Origin: Coptis chinensis
Lineage: Eukaryota > Streptophyta > Magnoliopsida > Ranunculales > Ranunculaceae
NCBI GenBank assembly: GCA_015680905.1
Contig: CM027380.1
Coordinates: 36,324,001-36,388,000 of the forward strand
Direction of reading: 5' to 3'
DNA: 64,000 nt
The position numbers were made by a program, and so were the translations under genes. The notes under the pieces were generated by a model. It did no database searches and was not told the DNA's origin. It saw nothing but the letters and a program-made list of their open reading frames with translations. This document shows positions 32,502 to 45,324 of this stretch, piece after piece; position 1 is the first letter of the stretch, and each line of letters opens with the position of its first letter.

Positions 32502-33685
32502 ATACTGAAATAGAAACTGAAGAGCCTACCACTGTAGAGGTACCAGTTACAACACAACCTAAGAAACAGAAAGCCACGGTTAAACATCCAGGCGATACAA
32601 TTGCTAAATATAGACAGAAACAACTGTTTCCACAAAAATTAGCCGTGTTAACTAGGGATACAAATTATGAGGAGATTAGGGATGTTTTCAAGAATCTAAC
32701 TATAAACCTTCCCTTCCTCGGAGCTATTAAAAAGCTACCACACCATGCTAAGTTTCTTAAGGAATTGTGTACTACTAGGCGTAAGACCAATATACCAAAA
32801 GACCTTTTTAAATGCGAACAATTCCCAACTTTATCCGAACATAATGGAATTGTTAAGTACAAGGACCCCGGTCGCCCTATCGCATAATGCACCTTAGGAG
32901 ATTCTTATACTGACGACGCGTTATTAGACTTGGGGGCTAGTGTTAACTTACTCCCGTTTTATTTGTATAGACAAATAGGTCTAGACGAGATGCAACCCAC
33001 TAAAATGACGTTGCAATTAGCTAATCGGTCTATTAAGTATCCTAAGGGTGTCGTCGAAAATGTTCTGGTAAAAATTCAGGATTTTTACTATCCGGCTGAT
33101 TTTGTCATCCTCGATACAGAAGTCGTTAACGACTCTGTCCCGATCATCTTAGGGCGTCCTTTCTTGGCAACTGCCAATGTGCTCATTAATTGCCACGATG
33201 GTTCAATGTCCATGTCTTTTGGCCATCTTGCTGTTGAAGTCAATGTTTTTAAAACAAAGACACAGTTACCCGATTCGTCTATGGATGGAGAGGTTAGCAT
33301 GATCGAGAGCTTTGCTCGAGATTATTTCAACAACACATTCCCTGATAATCATATGCCCAAATTTCTTTCCTTCGGAAGTTCAGACTCCAACATTTCCATC
33401 CCTACACTAGTCGATACACATATTACGGATGAGGATGAGATAGATGACTTTCTCAAAGATGTAGAGGACTATCATAGTAACGAGGATATGACCAATCTAG
33501 ATGAGCAATTCGATGAGTTTCTTAGAGCAGGTCATGATTCACCCTATCAAGAACTACTTTCCACAACATCCAACTCGACTTCCCTCCTTCCACCCTTTCA
33601 AAGGAATCTCGAGTTTGCACTCGATCCGGTTGTTTCTTCTGTGCTTCTTAATTTTTTAAATTCACCTAGAAAACAAATACTTTAG
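32502..33685 (+). pseudogene. pro: Protease region of element 2 with a unique acidic tail
   Basis: The protease match begins after a frameshift near 32490. A TAA at 32885-32887 lies just before the active-site block LDLGASVNLLP, and the frame then stays open from 32930 to 33685, including PIILGRPFLATANVLI. From about 33385 the sequence leaves the element 1 pol alignment and encodes an acidic stretch (EDEIDDFLKDVEDYHSNEDM) ending at TAG 33683-33685, instead of RT. Confidence 0.85.
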
Positions 33686-35140
33686 AAGACAAAAGCATTT
33701 GACACCTTCATTTTAAGACTTGAGACAGTCCGTACCTACACTATGAATGAGTTTTGTGCTAAACCCACATCCTCATTTTTTCCATGCTTTCCTTCTACAA
33801 CTTACCCATATCCACCATATTCTACACAACCATTCACTCTTCCACACTTATTCACTAGGACACCCTCTCGTTCAAAAATGAAAAAGAAGGTGCATGCTAG
33901 GTTAAGTAATAGGGTTATCCGACTTAAACTTTCATTTTACTAGGTTGCGTCATAGGAAATCTTGGTGCTTGATTGTGTTTGGATATGTTTTCTGTGATAT
34001 TTATTTATGGAATGATCCACAACTATTTTTCGGGTTGTTGATATATGATAAACTGCATGTACATACATATGTTTAGATAAAGTCTCGAGTATCCGACTAT
34101 AAAAACGACTCAACTTTTGTGTTTGGTGCATTTCCTTTCATTTCCATATATTGGTGAGTGCACCATTAAGGTAACCGGCCCCTCCCTACGAGTGTGTGGC
34201 TGTAAGTACGGATCCTAAGTCCACGATTAACATAATTCACGCTTTTCCACTCTTACATGTTTTTCTTGGATTTTTGAGTCATGTTTCTACGGGTGAATTA
34301 TGTCTTTCTTGCTCATTGTTTTTCCTTATAAAAGAAAAAAAAATATTAAATAATAAACATAGTATTCTAGGAAGTCTCGAATCGACTTTAAAAGACCCAT
34401 CGCTAAAACAAATTTTCTAAGCTTCGTTGTAAAAATTTGTTTGGGGTGGGGTGTTAAATGTTCCGCCCTAAAATGTTTTATGTCCCATTTAGATTTGCTT
34501 AGGCTGTTTAATTGTATTCCGATTCGGGTTGACATAATCTATGAATTTAGAGTTCAGTTGTTCGCATAACGTACGTCATGCACACACTTCGAGGCGTTTT
34601 CCACTATCTTATATGTCATTCACAGTTGGAATAGAGTGTTTTATGGATCATTGAATTGGAAATTCTCTCCTGATCATTTTCATATCTCATTCGCAAAAAT
34701 CGGACCGGTAATGAAGCGGCAATTTTGATTTGAAGTTTCGCAAAAAAATCAAAAAATTCACAAATTTCGAATTGGGCTTGGGCCCAACCCGCGCCCACCG
34801 ACAGCGCACCCGCGCCCTTACCTTCAACAGTCGCGTTCATCTTCTCCAAACCGCCATTAATGCCACCAAAGCTCCAAAAACCTAAAACAAAATAAAATTA
34901 AAAAGAAAACTAAATTTACCCACGCCCACAATCAAGACCCAACCCAAATCGACTCCAACCGCACTGCCCCACACCCTACACCGATTTACATCAACAAAAA
35001 CCATCGGAAAATCAAATTAAATTAAAAATTTTGGTGCTGTCGCGCCACCGTCGCGCCACCACCACTGTTTGCTTCAGTCGGTCGATACAAATTCCACCAC
35101 CACATCCCATTTAAACCCCCACTACATTCCAAACACTAAA
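33686..35140 (+). other. Spacer of element 2 that stands where pol would be
   Basis: 33686-34120 has no match to element 1 and no domain I recognise. From about 34125 it matches the spacer after integrase in element 1. A polypurine-tract-like motif is at 34436-34451, and GC-rich words are at 34785-34815 before extra ORF 1. The end is a C/A-rich leader. Confidence 0.7.
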
Positions 35141-36321
35141 ATGGCTCAACAACGTCGAATTTTGCCAGAGCAAGCTTTTACTGGCGACCACTTCCACGCC
35201 GTTTTTACGGTGATGGAAAATGATCGATGAGACCGAATAGCTTGTGGTACTCGACTGAAGCCTATTACCACGAGGACTTAGTCCGACGGTTCTACAATAC
35301 GAGGGAGTTGGAAGGGACTAGGATTTTTGTTGTGGTGGCGAAGAGGAGGAAGGAAGTGACGACGGGGTTGTTGGCTGAGATTCTAGGCATTCCGCCTAGA
35401 ATCCATCTGGATGTCACGTTGCAGGAGTCCCAATATAATGGGGTAGAGCCATTGATGAACGTGACGGTTACAGAAGGGAACTACAATGCGAGATCGCATT
35501 GTGTTCGCCAGGCATCCCTTAGGACTAACCAGCTGGCTGCAGCTCAGTGGGATTGGTCGGAACATCCTGGGAAGGAGAAGGTCAGCGATATCAGCCTGAA
35601 CTGCCTCCACATCTTATGGATACTCCGTGAGCGTAAGTACCGCTTTCAGATCTTGGAGTTTTTACTTAGCATGATTAGGGGAGTAGGGAAGTCTGTTGCA
35701 CCTCTCCCTGTGTTGATAACCAAGATCATGCTGAAGTTGAGAGCAGCTCAGGCGTCTGATAGGACATACATCACCCTACACCGAAACCCTCACATCTATA
35801 AGGAGTGTGTCCAACGAGTTTGGAGGTTGGCTGAGGATAGAGAAGAAGACGAGGAGGATGGGGGAAACGAGAATGCTGAGGAGTATGATGGGGGAAATGA
35901 GAATGCCTCGGAGGATGAGGAGGACTTGACGTGTTTTGATGCGGATGCCTTGGAGAGGTGCTGGTCAGATGCAGAACGCATGGCTGTGATTCATCGTGGC
36001 ATGCGTTCGCTCAACACTATCTGCGAAGACCTCCGGACTCGACAGGCAACGATGCATCATAACTTCGAGATCCGTACACAGAGAGAGGATGAGAGGTGGG
36101 AACAGATGAGGGCCGAGCTAGAAGCTCAGCGCCAGTTTCGGGCCGAGATGCTTACAGGATTCCCACCTCATGGGGATTCTCCGTCTGAGGACACACCATC
36201 GAGGCACGAGCATCATCGCCGAAGGACGGATGGTGCTGGCCCATCGGGAGCTCAGGAGCCATCTCCTGAGCTTGTCCCCTCCGCTACCAGTACAGGAGTG
36301 ATTAGGGATAGTATAGTTTGA
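35141..36321 (+). pseudogene. Extra ORF 1 of element 2, almost open
   Basis: It starts MAQQRRILPEQAF at 35141, shifts frame once near 35200-35227, and is then open for 364 codons to 36321. It has the LWYSTEAYYHEDLVRRFYNTR block, LLAEILGIPP, and a long middle region. A low-complexity acidic stretch holds a DGGNENA repeat (about 35850-35930). A long charged, probably coiled-coil, segment and a basic HEHHRRRTD tail follow. No membrane segment is seen. About two thirds of residues match element 1 in the first 100 by eye. Function unknown; the domain type is that of plant transposon proteins linked to Athila-like elements. Confidence 0.75.
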
Positions 36322-37127
36322 TGCTCTATTTTTATTTGTAGTTTCATTGTTGTCATTTATTTTCATGTAAGTTTTATTTCCGTAATTTGAATTTTGTAGT
36401 GAAATGTACTTCGAATGAAAATTTTAAAATAATGTGGTTATTTTCATTATGCGTGGTTGTTTAATATTGATCCCACCTTCCCAAATTGTTTGGGGGTGAT
36501 TTTATCTATTCCAGCATGATTTTTATATGACCCTCGTCTTAGAATTTATTGCAGAGTCAAGGTGAAAATATGGCCGTTTAGGCATATCTATGAATAAGTA
36601 TCATGGTAGGATGAAATATCAATTAAATAGGTAGATTCTATCATTAATTCAACCTAAAAGATACTAGGTTTGTTTTAAAATCAAGAAAATGAGTTGTTTC
36701 CGTTTTCGGGTTTGGAAATTTTGGTATATCCGGAAACTGCCGTAAAAACCTTTTGGCAACTTCCCGATCCGTTTTAGCAACTTAAAACCTATATAAACTT
36801 CATACATTCTACACTCACAACTCACAATACACCTAACCTCCATAACTCACCGTTCACTCCCATGAATCCCACGTTTCGTCTCATTTTCCGAAGTTTCAAA
36901 GAACTTTCAGTGCACTCGAGGCAGCACTTTCAAGGCCTGCAATTTTTTCAGTTTTTGTCGAGCGCTTTTCAAGGTGAGCGACCCCGCACTCAAACACTGG
37001 AATTCCAATTCTTCAGAGCGCACTCGCGCCCTAAGAGAGCGCCCTGACTTCCGTGGACCTGAAAAATTCCAGTTTTCTGCGGGTAGTTTCCGGATCATTC
37101 GCAGCTATTCCAGAGCATAATTTTGAG
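36322..37127 (+). other. Spacer between the extra ORFs of element 2
   Basis: Noncoding. A polypurine-tract-like motif is at 36486-36499 and GC-rich words are at 36958-37050, in the same order as in element 1. Confidence 0.65.
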
Positions 37128-38058
37128 ATGACATCTCCAACATTGATACCGGAACAGTCTTTCGTAGATTTGTTCCAAAGCACTACTTATGGTGCTTGGT
37201 TTCGCGAAGCTATCACATACGTTGGTTGGGAGCCGCTTATGGTAAGACCTGATGCACTTTATTCTCCAACACTAGCATCTTATTTTTACGATAACTGCAT
37301 TTTCTTTGAAAGACCAGATGGAGAACAAGTGTTCTCCATCAACATTGATAATGAACCAATGGAAATTACTAGGTTCTTGCTAGCATTTGTTCTTGGACTT
37401 GCTATGCCCGCTGAAATACAAGACCCATGGTGTTATTGGGTAGATAATATGTATGTCTACACTTATGAGTTTTTGCATGAGTCGTATGGGGCGGACATTT
37501 TCCGTATCGAGGACCAAGGAGACTATAATGTCGCTTTTGGTAGCCTGTCCATGAACATAGGAACTGTTATGTTTTGGATCATGCTAAACATTTTAGGGGA
37601 ATGGCGTTTTCTTACGTGAATGATGCCACTTGCAGCGTTTTCCTTGCTTTAGCCACGGGGCGTATGTGTCATGACCTTCCCGAACCTTGATGTCTAGTTT
37701 AGCTCGATCCCATAGCATGAGGCATAAGTTCCTTCTTATGCCTGTTCTAGTTTCCCCGTTATGCTATGTTTCTTTCCTATTTTTTTGTACACGCTTTCAC
37801 GGATTGGATTTCGGCCGATTAATCGCATTTACCCCACCAATAGTATTATTCGATCCTTCCGTGCAATGATGACTTGGCAAGGGTGGAGGATACAACCTCA
37901 TCGTTGCACCCTACACCCCGTCAGACCAAGTGGCTCTTAATAGGTTAGCAATAATAGATGATAAATGGCGGGAAGCCTGGCAAATTATCATGGCATGGCA
38001 GGACGCAAAGGAACCTCACTTTTTTAAGGAAGAAGAGGATGAGGAAGATGATGAGTAA
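37128..38058 (+). pseudogene. Extra ORF 2 of element 2, frameshifted
   Basis: ATG 37128 (MTSPTLIPEQS) matches element 1. The first part is open to TGA 37617-37619; the rest (LATGRMCHDL, SMRHKFLLMPV, then LNRLAIIDDKWREAWQIIMAWQD and an acidic end) lies in other frames up to TAA 38056-38058. It is aromatic-rich in the middle, with no membrane span. Function unknown. Confidence 0.7.
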
Positions 38059-39849
38059 TGCGGGAGATAAGGTAAGTTTTCATTTTAGTTAGTGTCTGCT
38101 TATGTCCCAAGCAATTTCATTCTTGTTAACCCCATAATGGGTAGAACTCGTATAAAGTTACGTCAATTTTTATTTCCTATATTAGTACGTTCTAACTTTG
38201 TTTTGCAGATGTTCCTGAATTTCACACGTTTCAATGGTATTTTTCCTACCCTTTTTATTTACAATACTTTGAGGACAAAGCATGCTTCTTGTTTGGGGGG
38301 GGGGGGGGGCATAGAAACACGTGTAATTGAGGCATCTGTTAGGATATAGATATGTATAATATGCATTTGTCTTCTAGTTAAAATTTCAAAAATTTAAAAA
38401 TATAAATAAATAAGTTCATGCTATACACTTAGGAATATTGGTATTGTTTTCCTTCTCTATGCTCTTAACAATCTAAAAGTCTCACGTAGCTTTTGCATCA
38501 GAATAATTGTTAAGAACTTAGGTTAATATGTAGGTAATAATCTTTGCATCTATCTATAAATATATTATATGAGTATCTATGATTGTTAGCAGTTAGTTTC
38601 TGAAATCTAGGCTAGAGTACTTATTCTACAAATCCTGTGAGAATATAGCCTAAAGCCTTATATGAGCGAAACATTTGAGAAATGACACAAAGGAGAAGTA
38701 AAATCCGGATAGAGAAATCACACGTCCACTTGCTTGATCACTATGCCATATCCTAAGCGAGAATTTAGGCCCTCTTTGGATCGATATAGCCAGAAATTCA
38801 AACCTATGAATTATTTTCCGCTAGTTAAGCCCCTCCTCGAGCCTTTCTTTAGCCTTTCATAAACCACAAATCCTTTACCCCTTTACAAAACAAAACAAAA
38901 TAAAAAATTCAACCTACCCAATTTAGATAAGTCTGAAAATAGAATGAGGAAGAAAGAAGAAGAGAAAAACTTGTGTAAACAAAAGTTAGTTAATAGCTTC
39001 AGAAAATAAAGAAAAGAAAAATAAAAATAGAAATAAAATAAAAAACTCCAAAAATAGAATAAAAGGGAGTCAAAAGCCAAAGAAAAGAAAAAGAAAAAAA
39101 AATGGCTAATGATGGAAACAAAGTGTAGAAGCAAAAGTAAATAACAAGATTTTCTCTAGTTACATAATATGAAGACTCTATTATCTCAGACTTGTCCTTT
39201 TTGAATATCCATTTCCTTCCTTCTTAAACCATCTCCTACTCCCCGCAACACCTAATAAAGACCTCTAGCTCAATTAGGAATATGTTAGTGTAATAGTAAG
39301 TGGTAGATGTGTTTGATCGACTCCGACTTCCTTGTTGTCATTGAGATTGTAAGGTAAAGTGTGCCCACTGCACACTGGAGTAGCGGAACTTGAGTGGAAA
39401 AATCAGAGTGTTGTATCTTGACTATTATTGTGAGAACCTACTTAAGGATGCTATTCCGAGTTTCAGAAACGAACCTGCTTGGCATTTCATAGTATTACTC
39501 ATTGTATATATATTTATTGTAGATGATTGATTATTACGCATATATTAGCTTAGGTTTTGACTTGATTACTCTATATGCATTGCTAGTGAGAGGTATAGTT
39601 AATTTAGAGCATGAATACGGAGACAATAGTTTTATTTCTTAGTCATTGTAGTATAGATGAAGTTTGTGAGTACCTTCACTGGAAAACTCTCACGAGGCTA
39701 TAACTCGTTCACTAGGGAATTCCTAGTGGTTTAAGACCTTGTTGCATATGGTTAATGCAATTGCACTCAGCGAAACGAGAGTAGATACAACTCTATTTTT
39801 GCTCACTTATTCTAATTTCTCATCTTTGCTTGAGGACAAGCAAAATGCT
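38059..39849 (+). other. 3' noncoding block of element 2
   Basis: No credible ORF. It is nearly identical to element 1 15985-17540 over most of its length. A run of 15 G (38295-38309) stands where element 1 has six. The A-rich tract lies at 38885-39115. Confidence 0.8.
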
Positions 39850-39863
39850 GTTTGGGGGTGGTT
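39850..39863 (+). promoter_or_regulatory. Polypurine tract of element 2
   Basis: GTTTGGGGGTGGTT directly before the 3' LTR, matching the element 1 tract. Confidence 0.8.
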
Positions 39864-41347
39864 TGATAAGAGCCCAAAACTGTAGTTTTAACCCCTCAGA
39901 ATAGTCATACTTTTAGACCAATTATGTGAGTAATAATTAAGAGTTAACACTGATTACGTGTTTTTATGCATTCCAGGTTTCAAAGTCCATTATGTGCAGA
40001 AATGTGCCACTTAACCGAGATAAAGGAGCAAGGGTCAGTTACTAAGTAGTTCCATGATTAAAGGCCAAGATTCAAGAAGACAAAGCCTTCCTAAAGCCCG
40101 GTCAAAAGCTGAAAAGTCTACACAGCAGTAAAAACAAGACAAGTCGTGAGAACTTCCTCGGCCGTATCTTTGGACTCAGACCTCAGAATGGGGCTTACCT
40201 TATGTCAAAACGACCGACTCGGAAAGAGCTTTCCAATGGTCCAAGCCTTGACCCAATCAGAGGAGCAAAAGTGGACGAAATGTCTGTTGAAGCCAACTGC
40301 AGCTGAAGAGGCCTTTTGAATTTGAAAAGACTGGGTTTTGGGCCTGATTCTCTGGCCCAAAACATGGCTCCAAGCCCATGCACGATTTTTGGATCTGAAA
40401 CTATAAAAACCAAAGCTTAGCTCTTTGTTAATGGTAGCTAGTTAGACCTAAACAATATAGATAATTCTAGATCTAGTTTCCAATATTTTAATTAAGTTTT
40501 AGTTCCATTTTCAATTCTTGTTTTAGATTAAGTCTTTGAATCATTGTTCTTGATTGATTAGATAAATAAAATAGTTATTTTGTCAATTTCTATTCATGTC
40601 ATTTACATTGTGTTAGATTTGATTTCATTTATTACTTGGTATTCAATTCTTAGTTATTAATTCGATTTTAATTATTGTTTAATTTAGATTAGTAAATTTC
40701 AATTCTTTATATCATGTTTAGTTTTAATTTAATCGGAAATGATTGCGCAATGATTCTCGGCTAAGCCTCCATTAGAGGGGGTTGAGAAGCCTTGATGAAA
40801 GCTTGATTCCGATTATCGTAGAGTCATCGTAATTTCCCTTCCACTCTAGAAACGATTAGTTCACCATGAGAATGGGTTTGATCGTTCACATGCTAGTTAT
40901 GAATTGGTAGGAATGCCATGTGTAATTACGGATTAGGAAGAACCAATTGTTCTCAAGCGATTCAATTCGATTACGACGATTAAATCGTTAATAGGATTAA
41001 ATCGTGTTATGGTGGAATCAATCCCCCTCTAACTCCTTATCATCGAATCAACGTAGCATTCCCATAGTTATTTTGATAACCGACTAGTTGCATCTTGTGG
41101 GTAGTTGCATCGTAGTCTAGTTGCCACTTCGTAAATCTCTCATTAAACTTAGAGTAGAGTAATTAGACTAGAAAACACAACATGCGGAAGGACTAGGAGT
41201 GGAACGAATCACTCTACTCCACTATATCTCATAGGATTGAGAGTAGAATTCTTGATAAAAATAGGCACATAAGATAGATTTAGTTTACTTACGTTTTGAG
41301 TTTCATCGTTCATTTCGTAGGTAAACTATTCATTTTATGTTTTATCA
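39864..41347 (+). repeat. 3' LTR of element 2
   Basis: It runs from TGATAAGAGCCC to TTTATCA and is followed by CTATA. A TATA box is at 40402-40408. Differences from the 5' LTR are scattered substitutions and small indels. Confidence 0.95.
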
Positions 41348-41352
41348 CTATA

Positions 41353-41862
41353 TGAAAAACTAAATCAAGATTAAACTAAAGCCCTAATAAACTTACACTA
41401 AATTCCGAACCACACAATCTACAAACGAACCAATCTACAAAACATGTAAGGGTACATCAAACATCTCAAACTAAAATGAAACAAATTGGGTTGTGAGGAA
41501 AACAGTATTACCTATAAGTTTAGGAACTACAAATAAGACTTTATTAGTGCTACACTATGAAACCCAAAATTCAAATCGAAGCCAATTCTTTCACACTTCG
41601 CAGCTAATGAGTTTTAATTTTGGATTCCAAAATCAAAAAACAATTTCAGTTTAATATTAAGGTTCAATTATCGGTTACTTGGGTTGAAAAGACAGTTGAA
41701 ATCCGATTGAAATACTTGGTATTGAATTCCTGAGAAAAAGGTGTGACTCCCCAAAAACCAAAAAAAGGGCATCCCATAAATTGGCATGTTCCCCCCAAAA
41801 ATATATATATTCACGTGCACCGGATGCATATTAGACAAATTAGCAACATCATATATTTTTCG
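41353..41862. other. Duplicated-segment flank, copy A
   Basis: Noncoding. It matches 50781-51240 closely. An ATATATAT word near 41802 is a small length difference from copy B. I see no gene. Confidence 0.7.
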
Positions 41863-42541
41863 ATGGCTTCTGCTTGGACGTTCAAAGCTACCGAAGATGG
41901 TGAAGCTTCACTTACATTCAGAACTCAACTTACTCAAGATCATGCAATTCCCCCAATCAATTATTTTGTTGGTGTGGTAAGAGGGTCTAAAACCTCATTT
42001 AATTCCTCTATTACCTTCTATTTACTGTGATGGCCAAATACAATATTCTTTACATTTTATTTTCAGCTCCCTTTTAATTTTCAAATAACCGTTGCTTACA
42101 TTCGGCTAATAGGTCACATGTTAGATCTATGAATCAAGGAAACACACTGCACTTGATTGCAAATGCCTTAATACCCATTGCCACAAACAACATTGCAATT
42201 GTTTTATGATACCACGTTATGGAGTTTATGAAAATGGTAGAGTGCACAAGTTTTTGATATGCTCCAACCCTCGCTGCAATGGATTCTAACAACTACACGG
42301 TGATTTTGATGCTTGTTATTGTGGTGATACAGATCACTGGATAGGCGTATGTCCTTATAAAGACATCCCCTATCCAAGTGGTTGTTAAGGAGTTAGGGAA
42401 TTTATTGAGATATTGCCAAACTTGGCTGGAAAAGGGCTTACAATGCTTAAATGTGAACTGTGTGGGCAGAGTGAGATGGTTGGGTCGCTGGTAGAGAAGC
42501 TTAAGAACTTGTATGTCATTGTTAATGTAAAAGTTGAGTGA
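41863..42541 (+). pseudogene. Zinc-knuckle protein, copy A
   Basis: The first exon (MASAWTFKATEDGEASLTFRTQ, 41863 to about 41976) ends at a GTAAGAGG donor. The second exon (from about 42111) should begin with a CCHC knuckle, read as CQICESRKHTALDC in the 51.7-kb copy, but here the second codon is TAG and the second Cys is Tyr. A further TAG follows in the CNGF-QLHGD stretch. A second Cys/His cluster (CYCGDTDHWIGVC) and LKCELCGQSEM remain. It belongs with the gene at 19.1 kb in fold type and exon layout. Broken; nucleic-acid binding is inferred from the knuckles. Confidence 0.65.
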
Positions 42542-42559
42542 TAGAAAAGGTTTTCAAAT

Positions 42560-43834
42560 AACAGTTTATTATGGATTCCAGTTTCTTATGTATGTTCTTC
42601 AAATCGGATCATACGACAATGTAGTATGGTTATACTGCAATGAAACGGGAACATAATCAATTTCTTTGTTTTTAGCACTCCTAATCGAATAGCAGTCCTA
42701 ATGAAATAGCCTAATCAATGAAGTACGTTTTTTATGCTCTTGACCTAATCAATTTCTGGTCAATATGTTGGTTTAGGTTTCAATTCAATATCAAGCATTC
42801 AAGCTTTTGTAACACTTTCAAACATGGCTAAAAGTGGTCTGCTACTTATTGTTTTTGTTATCAGCCACACTCTTAGTGCAGTAAAAACGTTTATAATTTG
42901 GTACTATTTTAAATGCGACCTGCTTCCTACCTTAAATTTGGTAATAGCTAAACAACACATGAAAATAAACCAACAAAACATATCGAATCCAACAAAAAAA
43001 ACTTGCCCAAATATGAGTACAAAAAACTTGTCCAAAATACATAGTCATATCATAAAAAAAGATCTACTACATACAAAATATACTGCTTGGAGACATTTTC
43101 ACTAACTTGTAACATTTGCACTTTAAGAAAACCAAAAATTCTGCAATTGAAAAAATGTAGTGAGATTCTTATAACTAGATATGAAATAGAGAGTAGATGT
43201 GCACCTTTACACGGTAATCAGGTAATAGGCATGGACATATTATTCTACATAAGAAATTTCTTATGACTTTTGAGAAAGTGCGCCAATAATATGATAAATG
43301 AATGTGAAATATATATAAGAACCTACAATGAATAGACCAAGGTATATATTGGTGTAGGTAACAAAGTTGGACATGTTAATGGAAACTCTTTGCATGATTC
43401 CTTTGATCTCCCTACCCATGCAAAGTTACAAGGCTATTACATTTGAAGGTCAAAAACAGGGAGCCTACGGCAATTGACACTAGTTTAATCATAAAAAAAG
43501 AGATTGACATAAACAATTTGTCAAAGGCAAATAAGACCAACAGACCAAAACAAAAAGGTTAGCAACAGCGTCACATTGCCAAAGTGCATGAAGGTGTCAT
43601 AAAGTATGAAGTCAGTGAACTAGACCATCAAGGTATCATCATCACTTAATTAAGTTAGGAGTTAGGTATCAATATATGTAATTTGATGACTCAAGCTAAG
43701 CACTCACCATTCTCATTTGAACCAGGAGAGCAATGAAGCTGAGTATCCAATATATAGCCACTTCAAATTTGCACTTTCTTGAATAAGACCTTGTTGAGTT
43801 CCACTTTATTAATCCCACAGTCTATTAAGTCCTT
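42560..43834. other. Noncoding spacer, copy B
   Basis: It matches the F-box 3' flank (22190-22640) and then jumps to the equivalent of 23400-24600. The F-box gene itself, the Ulp1 exon fragment and the minisatellite of copy A are absent. The junction lies within the repeated module (42730-43110). Confidence 0.75.
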
Positions 43835-45258
43835 TGCTAGGGCCTTTCGGAGGAAATACGGAACTTTTCTAAACACAACAGGCATATGCCTGATAACACA
43901 ATCGACAAATGCAAGTACATATATTCCATGTATCATTTTGTTTAGCGCACTCTACAAACACAATTTCCCAGTCCTTTCCCAACTGCATATCCAACATACA
44001 CTTTGTATCGTGCAACAATATGCCAACAGGCAGCAGCACACCAAGTACCTTCAACTTCTAATTTAGGTCGCTTTCCGGTGCTTTTGAAGAATTAGGCACA
44101 TAAGATGTCCATGTCAAGAAGTTGAAGACAACAAGGACCCAATGTGTGTTCTTCCCTACGTCTAACACCATCATTAACCCGTTTGATTTCAAAACATGTG
44201 GCACATCTCCATTTTCTTGAACTAAATCTTTGAATGTCATCTTTTGACCGAATGAGAACAACAACCCACATTTTGAAATCTTCTCTTCAATAGTAAGACC
44301 TGTCTCATGTAGTATGCCCACCACTTGTTCGTACAAGTCCATCAAACGTACCTGTTTTCTAATTAAAACAAAGTAACAAACATATATTTAGCTCTTCTCA
44401 CGCTTGTTAAACCAAAAAACAAAGGATGTGTTCATTTTAACAAATACTGGGAAGAATGTCTCAGGCAAAATAGTGTAAGTATCAAAATTGGGTGTTGTAT
44501 GTGGCAATACCACAGACTTCCTTCTGTAAGTAATACACCGCCTAAGCAACTCCAGGTAGGTAGAAATCAACTTCAAACACAATAAAGGTGTTATTTATAT
44601 ACAGGTTAGCCTAACATATAGCTACAAATAATTACTTAGTAGTTAGGTATACTATAAACCTTATCATTCAGCCATTGTCTGCCCTTGAGAAGGTAGAAGG
44701 TTGCCAAATCTAATTTTAAATCATTACCATAGTGTATTATATCGGTAACCAATATCATGCCTTTCAGCGAATTCCTTTCCAACCAATACTCAGTGACATA
44801 ATCTTCTGAACTGCTGTAGTTCACACATTTATCCCATACCTTAGCTGGCTCAGTTACTTTAGAGCTCTTATTTATGAAGGGTCCTTCACCCTTAACTTTA
44901 GTAATCTTTGGAATGCATATATGAGCCACTTTAGTTTCAACTTTTGAAAAATTGTTACTCTGTGCCACCTTCCTTGCAAGGATTTCTTTCACCTGTTCAA
45001 AACAATGGCCAGGTTAAACGCACTGTCTAAATAAGTAAACAAGATGACAAGGGAATAAATACATTTCTCATACAAAAAATTAATAAAATTCAAATACAAT
45101 TAAATAACATAAATGAAAAACCTTATCAAGATCCCTTTCAGGATTACAATTGATCCCTTCAAATATAGTTTTCATGCGTCTTCTCTTGTATTTTTATCTT
45201 CTTTTTGCTGGCCCTTCTTCTTAGTGCTAATGTACTTTTGCGCCTATTTTTTCTTCAT
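43835..45258 (-). pseudogene. Ulp1-like gene, copy B, internal deletion and lost catalytic Cys
   Basis: It reads leftward from ATG 45258 (MKKK, then TAG) and lacks the DUF1985 and middle exons that copy A has: the start exon joins directly to the equivalent of about 25900. The exons at 44992-44640, 44582-44430 and 44345-43870 match copy A. His (NTHWVLVVF) is kept and the Asp motif region reads YVPNSSK instead of YVYDSLK. A small deletion after DTWN removes the Cys and shifts the frame. The TAG codons of copy A at 25605 and 24743 are Trp here, so the two copies decayed separately. Confidence 0.8.
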
Positions 45259-45324
45259 CCTAGAAGAGAGCAAATATAAACAAAGAATAAAAAAATTAGG
45301 CAATCTACCATAAACCAGATATTT

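Larger units (their letters stand above)
28819..41347 (+). mobile_element. Athila-like element 2, non-autonomous (no RT, RNase H or integrase)
   Basis: The element is 12.5 kb with LTRs of 1482 and 1484 bp, a primer site, gag-protease, two extra ORFs, a polypurine tract and a perfect target duplication CTATA at 28814-28818 and 41348-41352. Compared with element 1 the region from just after protease to 34125 is replaced: no RT, RNase H or integrase motif is found. The matching stretch in the duplicated copy (50776-50780) is unoccupied. It must have moved with enzymes from another element. The two LTRs look closer to each other than those of element 1, so it may be younger. Confidence 0.95.

Noticed and set aside
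38883..39134. Phe/Leu-rich minus-strand frames in the A-rich tracts (also 16547-16765)
   Set aside because: They are the reverse of an AAAG-rich purine tract and give low-complexity FFFL peptides; not genes.
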